Below are positions 33,502-42,456 of a stretch of 64,000 nucleotides of DNA, piece by piece. How positions within the stretch are numbered: the stretch's first letter is position 1; every line of letters starts with the position of its first letter. The notes under the pieces are model-generated. The model ran no database searches, was not told where the DNA came from, and saw nothing but the letters and a program-made list of their open reading frames with translations. Source of the DNA: Paucibacter sp. PLA-PC-4. Lineage in GTDB: Bacteria > Pseudomonadota > Gammaproteobacteria > Burkholderiales > Burkholderiaceae_C. The translations under genes were made by a program, and so were the position numbers. The stretch is taken from assembly GCF_026241155.1 (NCBI RefSeq), contig NZ_JAPFGP010000001.1, positions 62,001 through 126,000 of the forward strand, given 5' to 3'.

Positions 33502-34155
33502 CTAGATGGCGTACCAGAGCGCGGCAAAAAAGTGACAGGCGGACCCGCCCATCACGAACAAATGCCACACAAAGTGCGCATAACGCACGCGATGATCGAG
33601 CAGAAAGACCAAGGCGCCGACGGTGTAGCACATCGCTCCGGCCACCAGCCAGCCTATGCCGGCGGCCGGCATGCGCGGCAGCAGCGGCACCAGCGCGGCC
33701 AGCACCAGCCACCCCATCGCGACATACAGGCCGGTCGACCACAGCGGATGGCGCAGCCGGTCCATCAGCTTTGCCGTCACACCCAGCGCAGCGCAGGCCC
33801 AGACGGTGCCGAACAGCGACCAGCCCCACGGCCCCCTGAGTGCCCCGAGCGCGAAAGGCGTGTAGCTGCCGGCAATGAAGAGGTAGATGGCCGCGTGGTC
33901 GAGCCGGTTCGCCCAGGTCTTAGCCCGGCCCTCGGGCAGCGCATGGTAGAGCGCCGACACCATGTAGAGCAGGATCATCGTGGCCGAAAACACACTGGCC
34001 GCGATGACGCTGCGCGTCGAGCCCCGCAGGGCGGCGAAATATGTCAGTATCGGCAGCGCAGCCACGGCAAGCATAAAGCCCAGACCATGACTGATGCAGT
34101 TGGCGAGCTCCTCGCCGAAGGTCTGGGCCCGCACTTTGATCGGCTGTTCGTTCAT
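33502..34155 (-). CDS. trhA: Hemolysin III / PAQR family membrane protein
   Basis: 217 residues with seven predicted membrane helices. The PAQR hallmarks are present: NCISHGLGFML near the N-terminus, SALYHALP and KTWANRLDHAAIYLFIAGSYTPF in the middle, and HFVWHLFVMGGSACHFFA near the C-terminus. These place the family's zinc-site Ser/His/Asp/His residues. Members, now called TrhA, are linked to membrane fluidity and lipid homeostasis rather than to haemolysis. The start at ATG 34155 is preferred because the conserved EELANCISHG begins soon after. An extended frame to 34206 would overlap the divergent gene. Confidence 0.93.
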   Translation of the reverse strand: MNEQPIKVRAQTFGEELANCISHGLGFMLAVAALPILTYFAALRGSTRSVIAASVFSATMILLYMVSALYHALPEGRAKTWANRLDHAAIYLFIAGSYTPFALGALRGPWGWSLFGTVWACAALGVTAKLMDRLRHPLWSTGLYVAMGWLVLAALVPLLPRMPAAGIGWLVAGAMCYTVGALVFLLDHRVRYAHFVWHLFVMGGSACHFFAALWYAI

Positions 34156-34193
34156 CTGACTGTAGATGCTCGCCGCGAACCGATGGCACCTTG

Positions 34194-34988
34194 ATGACAA
34201 GCCCAAGCCCTTTTCGTCGCGATGGCAACCAGCGCCGGCGCTCGCTGCTGGGCCTGGGTCTGGCCGGCTTGCTCGGCAGCGCCCGGGCGCAAAGCGAGGA
34301 ACGCCTCACCGTGCTGCTGGAGGAGTTCGCCCCCTATTCCTTTACCGACGCCCGGGGGCAGGCGGCCGGCTATGCGGTGGAGCTGGCGCGCGAGCTGCTG
34401 GCGCGAGCGCGGATCGCAGGCGATTTCGAGTTCAGTTCCTGGCCCCGCGTCTCCCGCCGAGCTCAGCTGCAGGCCAATGTGCTGCTGCCGGCCATCGTGC
34501 GTCTGCCCGAGCGTGAGGCGCAGTTCCACTGGGTGGCTCAGATCGGACTGCGCCAGGGCTGGCTGTTCAGGCTGCGCTCACGGTCCGATGTTCAGCCGCG
34601 CGATCTCGACGCGGCGAAGGCCTATCTGACCGCCGTGATCAAGGACGATGTGTCCGAGCACGAGTTGGTGACGCTGGGCTTCTCGGTCGGCCAGCACCTC
34701 GATCGCAGCGCCGACTACGACATCATGCTGCGCAAATTCTTTGCCGGGCGCAGCCAACTGCTCGCGCTGAACCGGGTGCTGGCGCCGGAGCTGCTGCGAC
34801 GCCACGGCCATGACCCCCAGCTGATCGAGCCGCTGCTGAAGTTCTCGGAGTCGCGACCCTCGATGGCGCTGAGCCTGCCCAGCAGCGCGTCGCTGGCCCA
34901 ACGCCTGCGGTTGGCCTGGGACGGCATGCGCCGCGACGGCACGGTCGCGGCGCTCGCGGCGCGCTACGGCATGCCGCTGCCGGACTGA
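34194..34988 (+). CDS. Orphan periplasmic solute-binding-like protein with Tat-type signal
   Basis: 264 residues from ATG 34194. The leader has QRRRSLLGLGLAGLLGSARA, a twin-arginine-like signal. The mature part starts with a strand and EEFAPYSFTDARGQAAGYAVELARELLARA, the first lobe of SBP_bac_3-type proteins. The later DVSEHELVTLGFSVGQHL and VAALAARYGM match the second lobe. No transporter partner is nearby. It is the second of three similar orphan binding-like proteins in this window (10141, 44048). Its ligand is unknown. Confidence 0.78.
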   Translation: MTSPSPFRRDGNQRRRSLLGLGLAGLLGSARAQSEERLTVLLEEFAPYSFTDARGQAAGYAVELARELLARARIAGDFEFSSWPRVSRRAQLQANVLLPAIVRLPEREAQFHWVAQIGLRQGWLFRLRSRSDVQPRDLDAAKAYLTAVIKDDVSEHELVTLGFSVGQHLDRSADYDIMLRKFFAGRSQLLALNRVLAPELLRRHGHDPQLIEPLLKFSESRPSMALSLPSSASLAQRLRLAWDGMRRDGTVAALAARYGMPLPD

Positions 34989-34998
34989 GGCCGGCGAA

Positions 34999-36828
34999 TC
35001 ACTCGGCCTCGCCGAGAAAGCCGCCGCTCTGGTGTGCCCACAGCCGCGCGTAGAGGCCGCCCTGCGCCAGCAGCTCGGCGTGGCTGCCCTGCTCGACGAT
35101 CTCGCCGCCGTCCATCACGATCAGCCGGTCCATCGCGGCGATGGTCGAAAGTCGGTGCGCGATCGCGACCACGGTCTTGCCCTGCATCAGCCGGTACAAG
35201 CTGGTCTGGATCGCTGCCTCGACCTCGGAATCGAGCGCGCTGGTGGCTTCGTCGAGCAAGAGGATGGGTGCGTCCTTCAGCATGACGCGGGCGATTGCGA
35301 CGCGCTGGCGCTGGCCTCCGCTGAGCTTGACGCCGCGCTCGCCGACATGGGCGTCATAGCCCTTGCGGCCCTTCGGGTCGCTGAGGCTCAGGATGAACTC
35401 ATGGGCTTCGGCGCGCTCGGCGGCGGCAATCATCTGCGCATCGCTGGCCTCGGGCCTGCCGTACAACAGGTTGTCGCGCACCGAGCGGTGCAAGAGGCTG
35501 GTGTCCTGGGTCACCATGCCGACCTGGGCACGCAGGCTGTCCTGCGTGACGCCAGCGATGTCCTGGCCGTCGATGAGGATGCGGCCCTGCTCGATGTCAT
35601 AGAGCCTCAGCAAGGTGTTGACCAGGGTTGACTTGCCGGCACCCGAGCGGCCCACCAGGCCGATCTTCTCGCCTGGCTTGATTGTCAGGTCCAGGTTCTT
35701 CAGCACCGGCTTCGTGCCGCCGTAGGCGAAGCCGACCTGCTCGAAGCGGATCTCGCCACGGCTGACCTGCAGCGGCTTCGCATCGGCCCGGTCGCGCACG
35801 CTGACGCCCTTGGACAGGGTGCTGATGCCGTCCTGCACCGTGCCGATGTTCTCGAACAGCTCGGCCATTTCCCACATGATCCAGTGCGAGATACCGTTCA
35901 GGCGCAGCGCCATCGCGGTAGCTGCCGCCACCGCGCCGACCCCGACCTGGCCCTGCATCCATAGCCACAAGGTGACGCCGGCGGTGCTGGCGATCAGCAG
36001 CATGCTCAGCACATGGTTGATCACCTCGAAGCCGCTGATCAGCCGCATTTGCCGGTAGGCGGTGGCAAGGAACTCCTGCATTGCGCCGCGCGCGAACTGA
36101 GCCTCGTGCTGCGAGTGTGAGAACAGCTTGACGGTGCCGATATTCGTGTAGGCATCGGTGATGCGGCCGCTCATCAGGCTGCGCGCATCGGCCTGCTCGC
36201 TGGCGGCCTTGCCCAGGCGCGGCACGTAGTACCACAGTGCGATCAGGTACAGCATCAGCCAGCCCAGGAAGGGCAGCAGCAGCACGGCGTCGAAGCCGCC
36301 GACCACGGCCATCATCGTGACGAAGTAGATCGTGATGAAGACCAGGATGTCGGTGACGATCAGCCAGCAGTCGCGCACCGCCAGGGCTGTCTGCATCAGC
36401 TTGGCCGAGACCCGGCCTGCGAACTCGTCTTGGTAGAAGGACAGGCTCTGGCCCAGCAGATGGCGATGGAAGTTCCAGCGCAGCCGCATCGGGAAATTGC
36501 TCGACAGGCCCTGGTACTTGCTGATGGCCTGCAGCGCGATCAGCAGCGGGCTGCCCAGGAGGATGGCGGCCAGCAGTAACAGGTTGGCTTTCTCCTGCTC
36601 CCATAGTTTCTCGGGCGGCACGGCGGCCAGCCAGTCAACCACCGAGCCCAGCATCGCGAACAGCAGGGCCTCGAAGGCGCCGAAGGCGGCGGTCAGCGCC
36701 GTCATCCCAATGATCAGCGGCCGCATGCCCTGGGTGGCGGCCCAGACGAAGGGGAAGAAGCCGGCGGGCGGCTGCGGCGGTGGCGTCTGCGGATAGGGAT
36801 CGACGCGTTTTTCAAACCAACTGAACAA
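34999..36828 (-). CDS. ABC transporter, fused permease and ATPase (exporter type)
   Basis: 609 residues: six membrane helices (about 35-330) followed by the nucleotide-binding domain (about 365-600). The ATPase has Walker A GRSGAGKST, the Q-loop VTQDTSLLHRSVRDNLLYG, the signature LSGGQRQRVAIARV, Walker B ILLLDEATSAL and the H-loop AHRLST, all complete. It is a half-transporter that should work as a homodimer in the inner membrane. The class exports lipids, peptides or drugs; the substrate cannot be predicted. It is a single gene, with its own terminator-like hairpin upstream that separates it from the phosphatase. Confidence 0.94.
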   Translation of the reverse strand: MFSWFEKRVDPYPQTPPPQPPAGFFPFVWAATQGMRPLIIGMTALTAAFGAFEALLFAMLGSVVDWLAAVPPEKLWEQEKANLLLLAAILLGSPLLIALQAISKYQGLSSNFPMRLRWNFHRHLLGQSLSFYQDEFAGRVSAKLMQTALAVRDCWLIVTDILVFITIYFVTMMAVVGGFDAVLLLPFLGWLMLYLIALWYYVPRLGKAASEQADARSLMSGRITDAYTNIGTVKLFSHSQHEAQFARGAMQEFLATAYRQMRLISGFEVINHVLSMLLIASTAGVTLWLWMQGQVGVGAVAAATAMALRLNGISHWIMWEMAELFENIGTVQDGISTLSKGVSVRDRADAKPLQVSRGEIRFEQVGFAYGGTKPVLKNLDLTIKPGEKIGLVGRSGAGKSTLVNTLLRLYDIEQGRILIDGQDIAGVTQDSLRAQVGMVTQDTSLLHRSVRDNLLYGRPEASDAQMIAAAERAEAHEFILSLSDPKGRKGYDAHVGERGVKLSGGQRQRVAIARVMLKDAPILLLDEATSALDSEVEAAIQTSLYRLMQGKTVVAIAHRLSTIAAMDRLIVMDGGEIVEQGSHAELLAQGGLYARLWAHQSGGFLGEAE

Positions 36829-36914
36829 GGGAGTACCTGCAGGGAGAGGAGTCAGCCGGCAAGCGTAGCGTAGCCCGGCTGCCAGGCGATGTCAGCAAGC
36901 GGCGAATGGCAGAA

Positions 36915-36934
36915 GAGGCCGCATCGGCGGCCTC
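36915..36934 (-). terminator. Hairpin terminator after the phosphatase gene
   Basis: GAGGCCGC-ATCG-GCGGCCTC forms a perfect 8-bp stem with a 4-base loop. On the minus strand it lies 30 bases after the phosphatase stop and is followed by TTCTGCC, a weak T-rich tail. It probably ends phosphatase transcription before the ABC transporter gene. Confidence 0.6.
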
Positions 36935-36963
36935 CTTCTGGGATCGGTGGGAGTCTGCCCGAG

Positions 36964-38622
36964 TCAGTTTGGAAGGGGCAGCGGCCTGCCTTGAGAGTGC
37001 GCAGGTGCCGGCACCTGCAGGATGGCGGCCAGCGTCGGCGCGATATCGGCCACCTCGACGCGCTGCTTCACCTCGCCCCGGCCGACCCAGGCTGGGCCCC
37101 AGGCGAGGATGGGCACATGGGTGTCGTACTCATAAGGCGTGCCGTGAGAGCTGCCGCCGCCGCGCGAGCTGTAGAGCCAGCCTGGCTTGACGACGATCTG
37201 CACCGGCGCGGCGATGTCCGGGTGCCAGGACCTGCGCATCGCGGCCAAATAAGGGGTCTGGGTGTCGCTGCCCTGCATCTGATCCAGCGTGAAGACATCG
37301 GCAATGCCGTCCACCTGCAGCAGCAGCTTCTTGGCTGTGGCATAAACATCGGCCGACTTCAGGCCGCGTGCCTTGATCGCTTTCTCGTCGAACAGCAGGC
37401 CGGCGGCCGAGTAGCCGCGCGCTAGCTTGGGCTCGCCGAATTGCTTGGCCAGCTCGGAGTTGAGCCAGCCAAGGGTAAGCGCCGGGTTTATGCGCTCGGC
37501 ATCGCGCCCCTGGCTCTTGGCCCACTCTGGCGTGTCGGCAAAGCCGTGGTCGGCGGTCAGCATCGCGACATAGTTGCCGGCGCCTACCTTGGCGTCCAGA
37601 TACTGGAAGAAATCCTGCAGATAACGGTCCAGATGCAGCAGATGGTCGTGCGAGAGGCGCGACTCGGGGCCGAAGGCATGGTTGATGTAGTCGTGGCTGG
37701 ACAGACTGACCGAGAGGATGTCGGTCTTGTCGTCGGCGCCCAGCTGTTCGCCCTCGATCGCGGCGCGAGCGAAGGCCAGCGTGATCTCGTCTCCGAAGGG
37801 TGAGGGGATGATGTTGGCGTAAAACAGCGGGCCGGGTTTCTCGTGCTTGTCGCCGATGACGGCCGGCAGATGATTGCCGTTGCCGCCGGTGCTCTGCCAG
37901 GGTTGGCCATCGGGCACCGAGCGGACATAGGCCGACTCGGGCAGCAAGGGCGTCCAGCTCTTCTTGAAGAAGTTATCGGCCGGCTTGGCGGCGTTGAAGC
38001 CGTTGACCCAGACCGGATGGGCGGCCATGTAGTAGGTGCTGGAGGCGAACTGGCCACTCTCGCTCATGTACATATAGGCTTGGCCCTTGTGGCCGGCCGG
38101 CAGGATGGCGCCACGGTCCTTGCCCGAGATGCCGATCACCTTGGAATCGGGCTGCAGACCGCGCAGGACATCGCCGATCGTCTCCACCTTGTAGTTCTTA
38201 GGGCTGGTGCCGGCCAGCGGCGCGGTCTTGTGGCCGATGTACTGGTGGGCGCTGTCGCCGGTGCAATAAATTGATTCGCCGGTCTCGCGGTCGCGCCATT
38301 CATTGCCGATGATGCCGCTCTTTTGCGGATAGGCGCCGGACAGCATCACCGCATGGCCGGCCGCAGTCACGGTGTGGCCATGGCCGTAATGGGCGTTGGC
38401 GAACCAGGCGCCGCGATCCAAGAAGCGCTTGAAGCCATCCGGCTGCAGCTGGTCACGGTAGCTCAGCACCTGGCGCTGCGGCAGGCCGTCGACGACCAGG
38501 AAGACGATCAGCTTGGGCTTGCTGGCGGTGGGCGCCACACCCGGTGGGCCGCTAGCGCAGCCGGCCAGCAGAGCGGCAGCGCTCAGCAGCAAGGCGCGGC
38601 GGGTGTAGTTGGCTGTGCTCAT
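36964..38622 (-). CDS. Alkaline phosphatase superfamily lipoprotein (PafA / nucleotide pyrophosphatase type)
   Basis: 552 residues. A lipobox LLAGC (Cys at about 22) follows an RRALLL leader, so the protein is probably a periplasm-facing lipoprotein. The metal-binding start is LIVFLVVDGLP. The nucleophile Thr lies in GHTVTAAGHAVMLSGAYP (about 85-100). Further metal ligands lie in SLSSHDYINHAFGP, MLTADHGF and YDTHVPILAWGP. This matches phosphate-irrepressible alkaline phosphatases of the PafA group, which hydrolyse phosphate monoesters. No Pho box was identified. It is transcribed alone, between two hairpins. Confidence 0.92.
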   Translation of the reverse strand: MSTANYTRRALLLSAAALLAGCASGPPGVAPTASKPKLIVFLVVDGLPQRQVLSYRDQLQPDGFKRFLDRGAWFANAHYGHGHTVTAAGHAVMLSGAYPQKSGIIGNEWRDRETGESIYCTGDSAHQYIGHKTAPLAGTSPKNYKVETIGDVLRGLQPDSKVIGISGKDRGAILPAGHKGQAYMYMSESGQFASSTYYMAAHPVWVNGFNAAKPADNFFKKSWTPLLPESAYVRSVPDGQPWQSTGGNGNHLPAVIGDKHEKPGPLFYANIIPSPFGDEITLAFARAAIEGEQLGADDKTDILSVSLSSHDYINHAFGPESRLSHDHLLHLDRYLQDFFQYLDAKVGAGNYVAMLTADHGFADTPEWAKSQGRDAERINPALTLGWLNSELAKQFGEPKLARGYSAAGLLFDEKAIKARGLKSADVYATAKKLLLQVDGIADVFTLDQMQGSDTQTPYLAAMRRSWHPDIAAPVQIVVKPGWLYSSRGGGSSHGTPYEYDTHVPILAWGPAWVGRGEVKQRVEVADIAPTLAAILQVPAPAHSQGRPLPLPN

Positions 38623-39018
38623 GTGCGGGCTCTTCGGGTCTGTCTGGACGAGGGGCGAGCTTAAGCTGTGCGGCTCGCCGGGCTTGCCCGAGCGCCTCAG
38701 TGATTACCCGGACTGTGCGAGCTCCGGCCAGCGGATGCGCAAAGCGCATAAGAAGGCCGGGTCCGCATCGCTGCGAACCCGGCCCATTTTCTAGATGGCG
38801 ACGCTGTGTCGCCGCAGCTGGGGTCTTGATGGCTTGTGTCGGCTGGCTTGCTGGGCCGGTTATCGGCCTTGCTGGCTGGCTCAACCCCTGGCCGCTCGGT
38901 CTTCCCCTCCTAGGGATGGGCGCTATTCTGAGGACAGCTTGTTACGGTTCTCTCCACATTTGCCCTTGTTTGGGCGTCATCCGCACAACTGGAGAGGGTG
39001 TGGTCTGCTCCCGTCGGC
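38623..39018. other. Intergenic stretch between glcF and the phosphatase gene
   Basis: This 396-base gap holds a strong hairpin at 38755-38784. The rest shows only GC-rich direct-repeat-like text (tggctggcttgctggg) and no open frame with a ribosome site and sensible composition. It must contain the phosphatase promoter in the 38623-38750 part. I see no RNA gene. Confidence 0.5.
38755..38784. terminator. Strong, probably bidirectional hairpin terminator
   Basis: GGCCGGGTCCGCA and TGCGAACCCGGCC pair over 13 positions with one mismatch around a TCGC loop. The plus-strand side is followed by CATTTTCT and the minus-strand side by TTCTTATG, so it could work both ways. It most likely ends the glc operon, 235 bases after the glcF stop. 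Confidence 0.65.
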
Positions 39019-40263
39019 TCAGCCCAATGCCTCGTCCAGTACCTCGACCCAGTGCCGCACTGGCGTTGCGCATCCGCCCTGCAGATGCTGTATGCAGCCG
39101 ATATTGGCCGAGACGATGGTGTCGGCCTGCAGCGGCGCCAGTGCCTTGAGCTTGCGATCGCGCAGTTGCTTGGACAGCTCTGGCTGCAAGACCGAATAAG
39201 TACCGGCCGAGCCGCAGCACAGATGGCTGTCGCTGGGCGCCAGATGAATCGAAAAACCCAGCTCCCGCAGCGCACTCTCCAGGCCACCGCGCAGCTGCTG
39301 GCCGTGTTGCAGCGTGCAGGGCGGGTGGTAGGCGAGCTTGGGCTGGGACTTGCTCTTTAGCCGCGCCTTCAGCGGCGCCACCAGCTCGGGTAGCAGCTCG
39401 CTGAGGTCCTTGGTCAGCCCGCTGATGCGCTGCGCCTTGTCGCGGTAGTCGGGGTCATGGGCCAGCGCATGACCATATTCCTTGACAGTGACGCCGCAGC
39501 CGGAGGCATTCATCACCAGGGCCTCGACCTTGCCGGCCCCGGTCAGCCCCTCAACCAGCGGCCACCAGGCGTCAATATTGCGGCGCATATCTGCCAGGCC
39601 GCCGGCCTGATCACTCAGATGGCTGCGGATTGCGCCGCAGCAGCCGGCACCGTCGGCCACCAGGGTCTGGATGCCGGCGGCGTCCAGCACCCGGGCGGTC
39701 GCGCTATTGATATTGGGCATCATCGCCGGCTGCACGCAGCCCAGCAGCATCAGCACCTTGCGCTTGTGGCTGCGTGTCGGCCAGTCGTGGGCCCGTGCCG
39801 GGCTCTTGGTTGGCAGCTTGTCCTTCAGGGCGGTCGGCACCAGCGGCCGAAGGGCCTGGCCGAGCCTCATTGCCGGCTTGAACAGCGGCGAGGTCAGGCC
39901 CTCCTTGAGTAGCCAGCGAACGGCGCGCTGTTGGCGCGGCCGCTCAACCTTGGCTTCGACGATGTTTCGGCCGATCTCCAGCAGATGGCCGTACTGCACG
40001 CCGGAGGGGCAGGTGCTCTCGCAATTGCGGCAGGTCAGGCAGCGGTCCAGATGCAACTGTGTGCTGGCGGTGGGCGTCGCGCCTTCGAGCACCTGCTTGA
40101 TCAGATAGATGCGGCCGCGCGGGCCATCGAGCTCGTCGCCCAGCAACTGGTAGGTCGGGCAGGTCGCGGTGCAGAAGCCGCAGTGCACACAGCGCCGCAG
40201 GATCTCCTCGGCCTCGCGACCTTCGGGCGTGGACTGGAACTCGGGTGCGAGATTGGTCTGCAT
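39019..40263 (-). CDS. glcF: Glycolate oxidase iron-sulfur subunit GlcF
   Basis: 414 residues. Two ferredoxin-type 4Fe-4S motifs lie near the N-terminus: C25-x2-C28-x2-C31-x3-C35 and C75-x2-C78-x2-C81-x3-C85. Two CCG cysteine-rich domains follow, with GAGCCGA, NASGCGVT, HPPCTLQH and LCCGSAGTY. It passes electrons from the GlcD/GlcE flavoprotein to the respiratory chain during glycolate oxidation to glyoxylate. It is the last gene of the glcD-glcE-lrgA-lrgB-glcF run, 18 bases after lrgB. The length matches E. coli GlcF. Confidence 0.96.
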   Translation of the reverse strand: MQTNLAPEFQSTPEGREAEEILRRCVHCGFCTATCPTYQLLGDELDGPRGRIYLIKQVLEGATPTASTQLHLDRCLTCRNCESTCPSGVQYGHLLEIGRNIVEAKVERPRQQRAVRWLLKEGLTSPLFKPAMRLGQALRPLVPTALKDKLPTKSPARAHDWPTRSHKRKVLMLLGCVQPAMMPNINSATARVLDAAGIQTLVADGAGCCGAIRSHLSDQAGGLADMRRNIDAWWPLVEGLTGAGKVEALVMNASGCGVTVKEYGHALAHDPDYRDKAQRISGLTKDLSELLPELVAPLKARLKSKSQPKLAYHPPCTLQHGQQLRGGLESALRELGFSIHLAPSDSHLCCGSAGTYSVLQPELSKQLRDRKLKALAPLQADTIVSANIGCIQHLQGGCATPVRHWVEVLDEALG

Positions 40264-40281
40264 AAAAGCTCGGGAAAGGTG

Positions 40282-40998
40282 TCAGATCAGGCGTGCCGCC
40301 AGAGGCATCAGCAAGGCCGCCAGCAGCACTTGCAGGCTCAGCGCCAGGCCGGCATAGGCGCCAGCGTCAGGATGGACCTGCAGCGCACGGGCAGCGCCGA
40401 TGCCGTGCGAGGCGGTGCCCAGCGCAAAGCCGCGCGCCTGCGGCAGCGTAATGCCCATCAGGTCGAAGAGGTACTTGCCCAGCAGCGCGCCGGTCAGTCC
40501 GGTTAGCACCGCCAGCACGGCGGCCAGCGCCGGGATGCCGCCCAATTGCTCTGCAATGCCCATCGCCACCGGCGCGGTCACCGATTTGGGCGCCAGCGAG
40601 CGCAGCAGCTCGGGCGGCAGGCCCAAGGCCCAGCCGATCAGCACCGCACTGCCGGCCGCTGCGGTGCCGCCTGCCAGCGCCGCGATCACTACCACGCCCA
40701 GGCGCTGGCGCAGCTCGGCGCGCCGCTGCCACAAGGGCCAGCCCAGCGCGACGACCGCCGGGCCGAGCAGGAAATGGATGAATTGCGCGCCAGAGAAATA
40801 GCGCGGATAGGGCGTGCCGCTGAGTATCAGCAGGCCGGCCAGCGTCACGACGGTCCATAGCACCGGGTTGGCCCAGGGTGCATGGCCGCTGCGCTGGTAA
40901 AGCGCCAGCGCCAGCAGATAAGCGCTCAGTGTCAGGGTCAGCCCGAACAGGGGCGTGGCCGACAGATAGACCCACAGCTCGACGAAACTGTTGCTCAT
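40282..40998 (-). CDS. LrgB/CidB family membrane protein within the glycolate oxidase operon
   Basis: 238 residues with about seven membrane helices. The family core is visible: LAPKSVTAPVAMGIAEQLGGIPALAA and GFALGTASHGIGAARAL. ATG 40998 overlaps the LrgA-type stop by 4 bases, so the pair is coupled. LrgAB/CidAB were first described as holin-like autolysis modulators. Homologues also act as carboxylate transporters, namely the plant plastid glycolate/glycerate carrier PLGG1 (a LrgA-LrgB fusion) and the Bacillus pyruvate carrier PftAB. Embedded between glcE and glcF, a glycolate transport role is inferred. Confidence 0.92.
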   Translation of the reverse strand: MSNSFVELWVYLSATPLFGLTLTLSAYLLALALYQRSGHAPWANPVLWTVVTLAGLLILSGTPYPRYFSGAQFIHFLLGPAVVALGWPLWQRRAELRQRLGVVVIAALAGGTAAAGSAVLIGWALGLPPELLRSLAPKSVTAPVAMGIAEQLGGIPALAAVLAVLTGLTGALLGKYLFDLMGITLPQARGFALGTASHGIGAARALQVHPDAGAYAGLALSLQVLLAALLMPLAARLI

Positions 40999-41351
40999 TG
41001 CTGAACCTCGCGGCCGCGGCTCAGCAACAGTTGCAGTACCCAGGCGCTGACTGCCAGACCGATCAGGGTCGAGCCCAGCACGGCCAGCGCCAAGCGCGGG
41101 CCGTGGGCGGCGATCAGGTCCAGATGGGTGATCACGCCGACGCCCACCGGCACGAACAGCAGCGACAGATGAGCCAGCAGGCCTTCGGCCGCCGCTTGCA
41201 CCGGCGCATGCGTGATCGTCACGCGCAGCAGCAGCATCAGAATCAGCATTCCCAGCACCGGGCCAGGCAGGCCCAGGGCCAGCACGCGCGTCAGCAACTC
41301 GCCAGCCGATTGACACAGCAGCAAAATCGTCAGGCCGCGCAAGGCATCCAT
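40995..41351 (-). CDS. LrgA/CidA family membrane protein within the glycolate oxidase operon
   Basis: 118 residues with four membrane helices: LTILLLCQSAGELLTRVLALGLPGPVLGMLILMLLL is the typical family opening, followed by LSLLFVPVGVGVI. It starts 10 bases after the glcE stop and overlaps the lrgB start by 4 bases. The small LrgA subunit is thought to work together with LrgB as one carrier or pore. The position inside a glycolate catabolic operon favours substrate uptake over cell lysis control. Confidence 0.92.
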   Translation of the reverse strand: MDALRGLTILLLCQSAGELLTRVLALGLPGPVLGMLILMLLLRVTITHAPVQAAAEGLLAHLSLLFVPVGVGVITHLDLIAAHGPRLALAVLGSTLIGLAVSAWVLQLLLSRGREVQQ

Positions 41352-41361
41352 GGTGGCGGCC

Positions 41362-42453
41362 TTAGAGGTCCGGGTAAAGCCGGCCGGGGTTGAATAGGCC
41401 TTGCGGGTCGAAGGACTTCTTCAGCTCGCGATGGATACGTAGCAGCGGCGTCGACAGCGGCGAAAACACGCCAGGGCTCTTGTCCAGAGCGCGGAACAGC
41501 GTCGCGTGGCCGCCGGCCGCCGCCGCGGCCTCTCGCACCTGGGCCGGCGGCTGAGCGCTGGTGACCCAGCGCTGCGCACCGCCCCACTCGACCAGTTGCT
41601 CTCCGGACAGATGCAGCACCGGCGCGGTCTGTGGCAGCGACAGCCGCCACAACCGCGCGCCGCCCTGCACTGCGCGTTCTGCTCCCTGGAAGAACTCGTC
41701 GCTCTGGTCGCGCAGGCCTTCCCAGAAGGGCAGGGCCAGGTCTTGCGGGATGGTCTCGCCGCCCAGGCTCCGGACGGCCGCCGTCACCGCCGCCTGCGCG
41801 CCGGCCAGGCGCAGGATCAGGGCGCCGTCCCACCAGGCGCTTGCCTGGATGGGCAGGGGTTGGCCGCCCCAGCGGTTGAGCTCGCGTAGGGCCTGGGCCT
41901 GGTCCATTTCGAAGCGCAGCGTGGTGCTGGCCACAGGACGCGGCAGCACTTTGATCGAGACTTCGGCGATCAGGCCCAGCACGCCTAGCGAGCCGGCCAT
42001 CAGGCGCGAGACGTCGTAGCCGGCGACATTCTTCATGACCGTGCCGCCGAAGCTCATGGCCTCGGCGCGTCCGTTGAGCAGGGTCAGGCCGAGGATGTGG
42101 TCGCGCACCGAACCGCTGCTCGCGCGCGCCGGGCCTGACAGGCCGGCAGCCACCATGCCGCCCAGCGTGCCCCGGCCTCGTTCGCTGCCCTGAAATCGTG
42201 GCGGCTCGAAGGCCAGATGCTGGCCCTGCTCGGCCAGCAGGGCCTCAAGCTCTGTGATTGCGGTGCCGGCCTTGGCCGTGACGACCAGCTCGCTGGGCTC
42301 ATAGCTGCTGATGCCCGAAAAGCCGCTCATATCGAGCGCCTCGCCACCGGGCGGCTGGCCGTAGAAGGCCTTGCTGCGATGGCCGTGGATCTCCAGTGTG
42401 GCGCCGCGAGCGGCGGCGTCCTTGATGCGTTCTTGCAGCTGCTCAATCGTCAT
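41362..42453 (-). CDS. glcE: Glycolate oxidase FAD-binding subunit GlcE
   Basis: 363 residues. A PCMH-type FAD-binding domain fills the first half, with LEALLAEQGQHLAFEPP and GTLGGMVAAGLSGPARASSGSVRDHILGLTLLNG, then MKNVAGYDVSRLMAGSLGVLGLI, the GlcE signature. The C-terminus ends KKSFDPQGLFNPGRLYPDL. It forms the flavin core with GlcD. It starts 3 bases after glcD. Its length and order match other betaproteobacterial glc operons. Confidence 0.95.
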   Translation of the reverse strand: MTIEQLQERIKDAAARGATLEIHGHRSKAFYGQPPGGEALDMSGFSGISSYEPSELVVTAKAGTAITELEALLAEQGQHLAFEPPRFQGSERGRGTLGGMVAAGLSGPARASSGSVRDHILGLTLLNGRAEAMSFGGTVMKNVAGYDVSRLMAGSLGVLGLIAEVSIKVLPRPVASTTLRFEMDQAQALRELNRWGGQPLPIQASAWWDGALILRLAGAQAAVTAAVRSLGGETIPQDLALPFWEGLRDQSDEFFQGAERAVQGGARLWRLSLPQTAPVLHLSGEQLVEWGGAQRWVTSAQPPAQVREAAAAAGGHATLFRALDKSPGVFSPLSTPLLRIHRELKKSFDPQGLFNPGRLYPDL

Positions 42454-42456
42454 CGA

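Noticed and set aside
38700-39199. Open frames in the gap between glcF and the phosphatase gene
   Set aside because: They cross a strong terminator hairpin, overlap the end of glcF antisense and lack ribosome sites and domain features.
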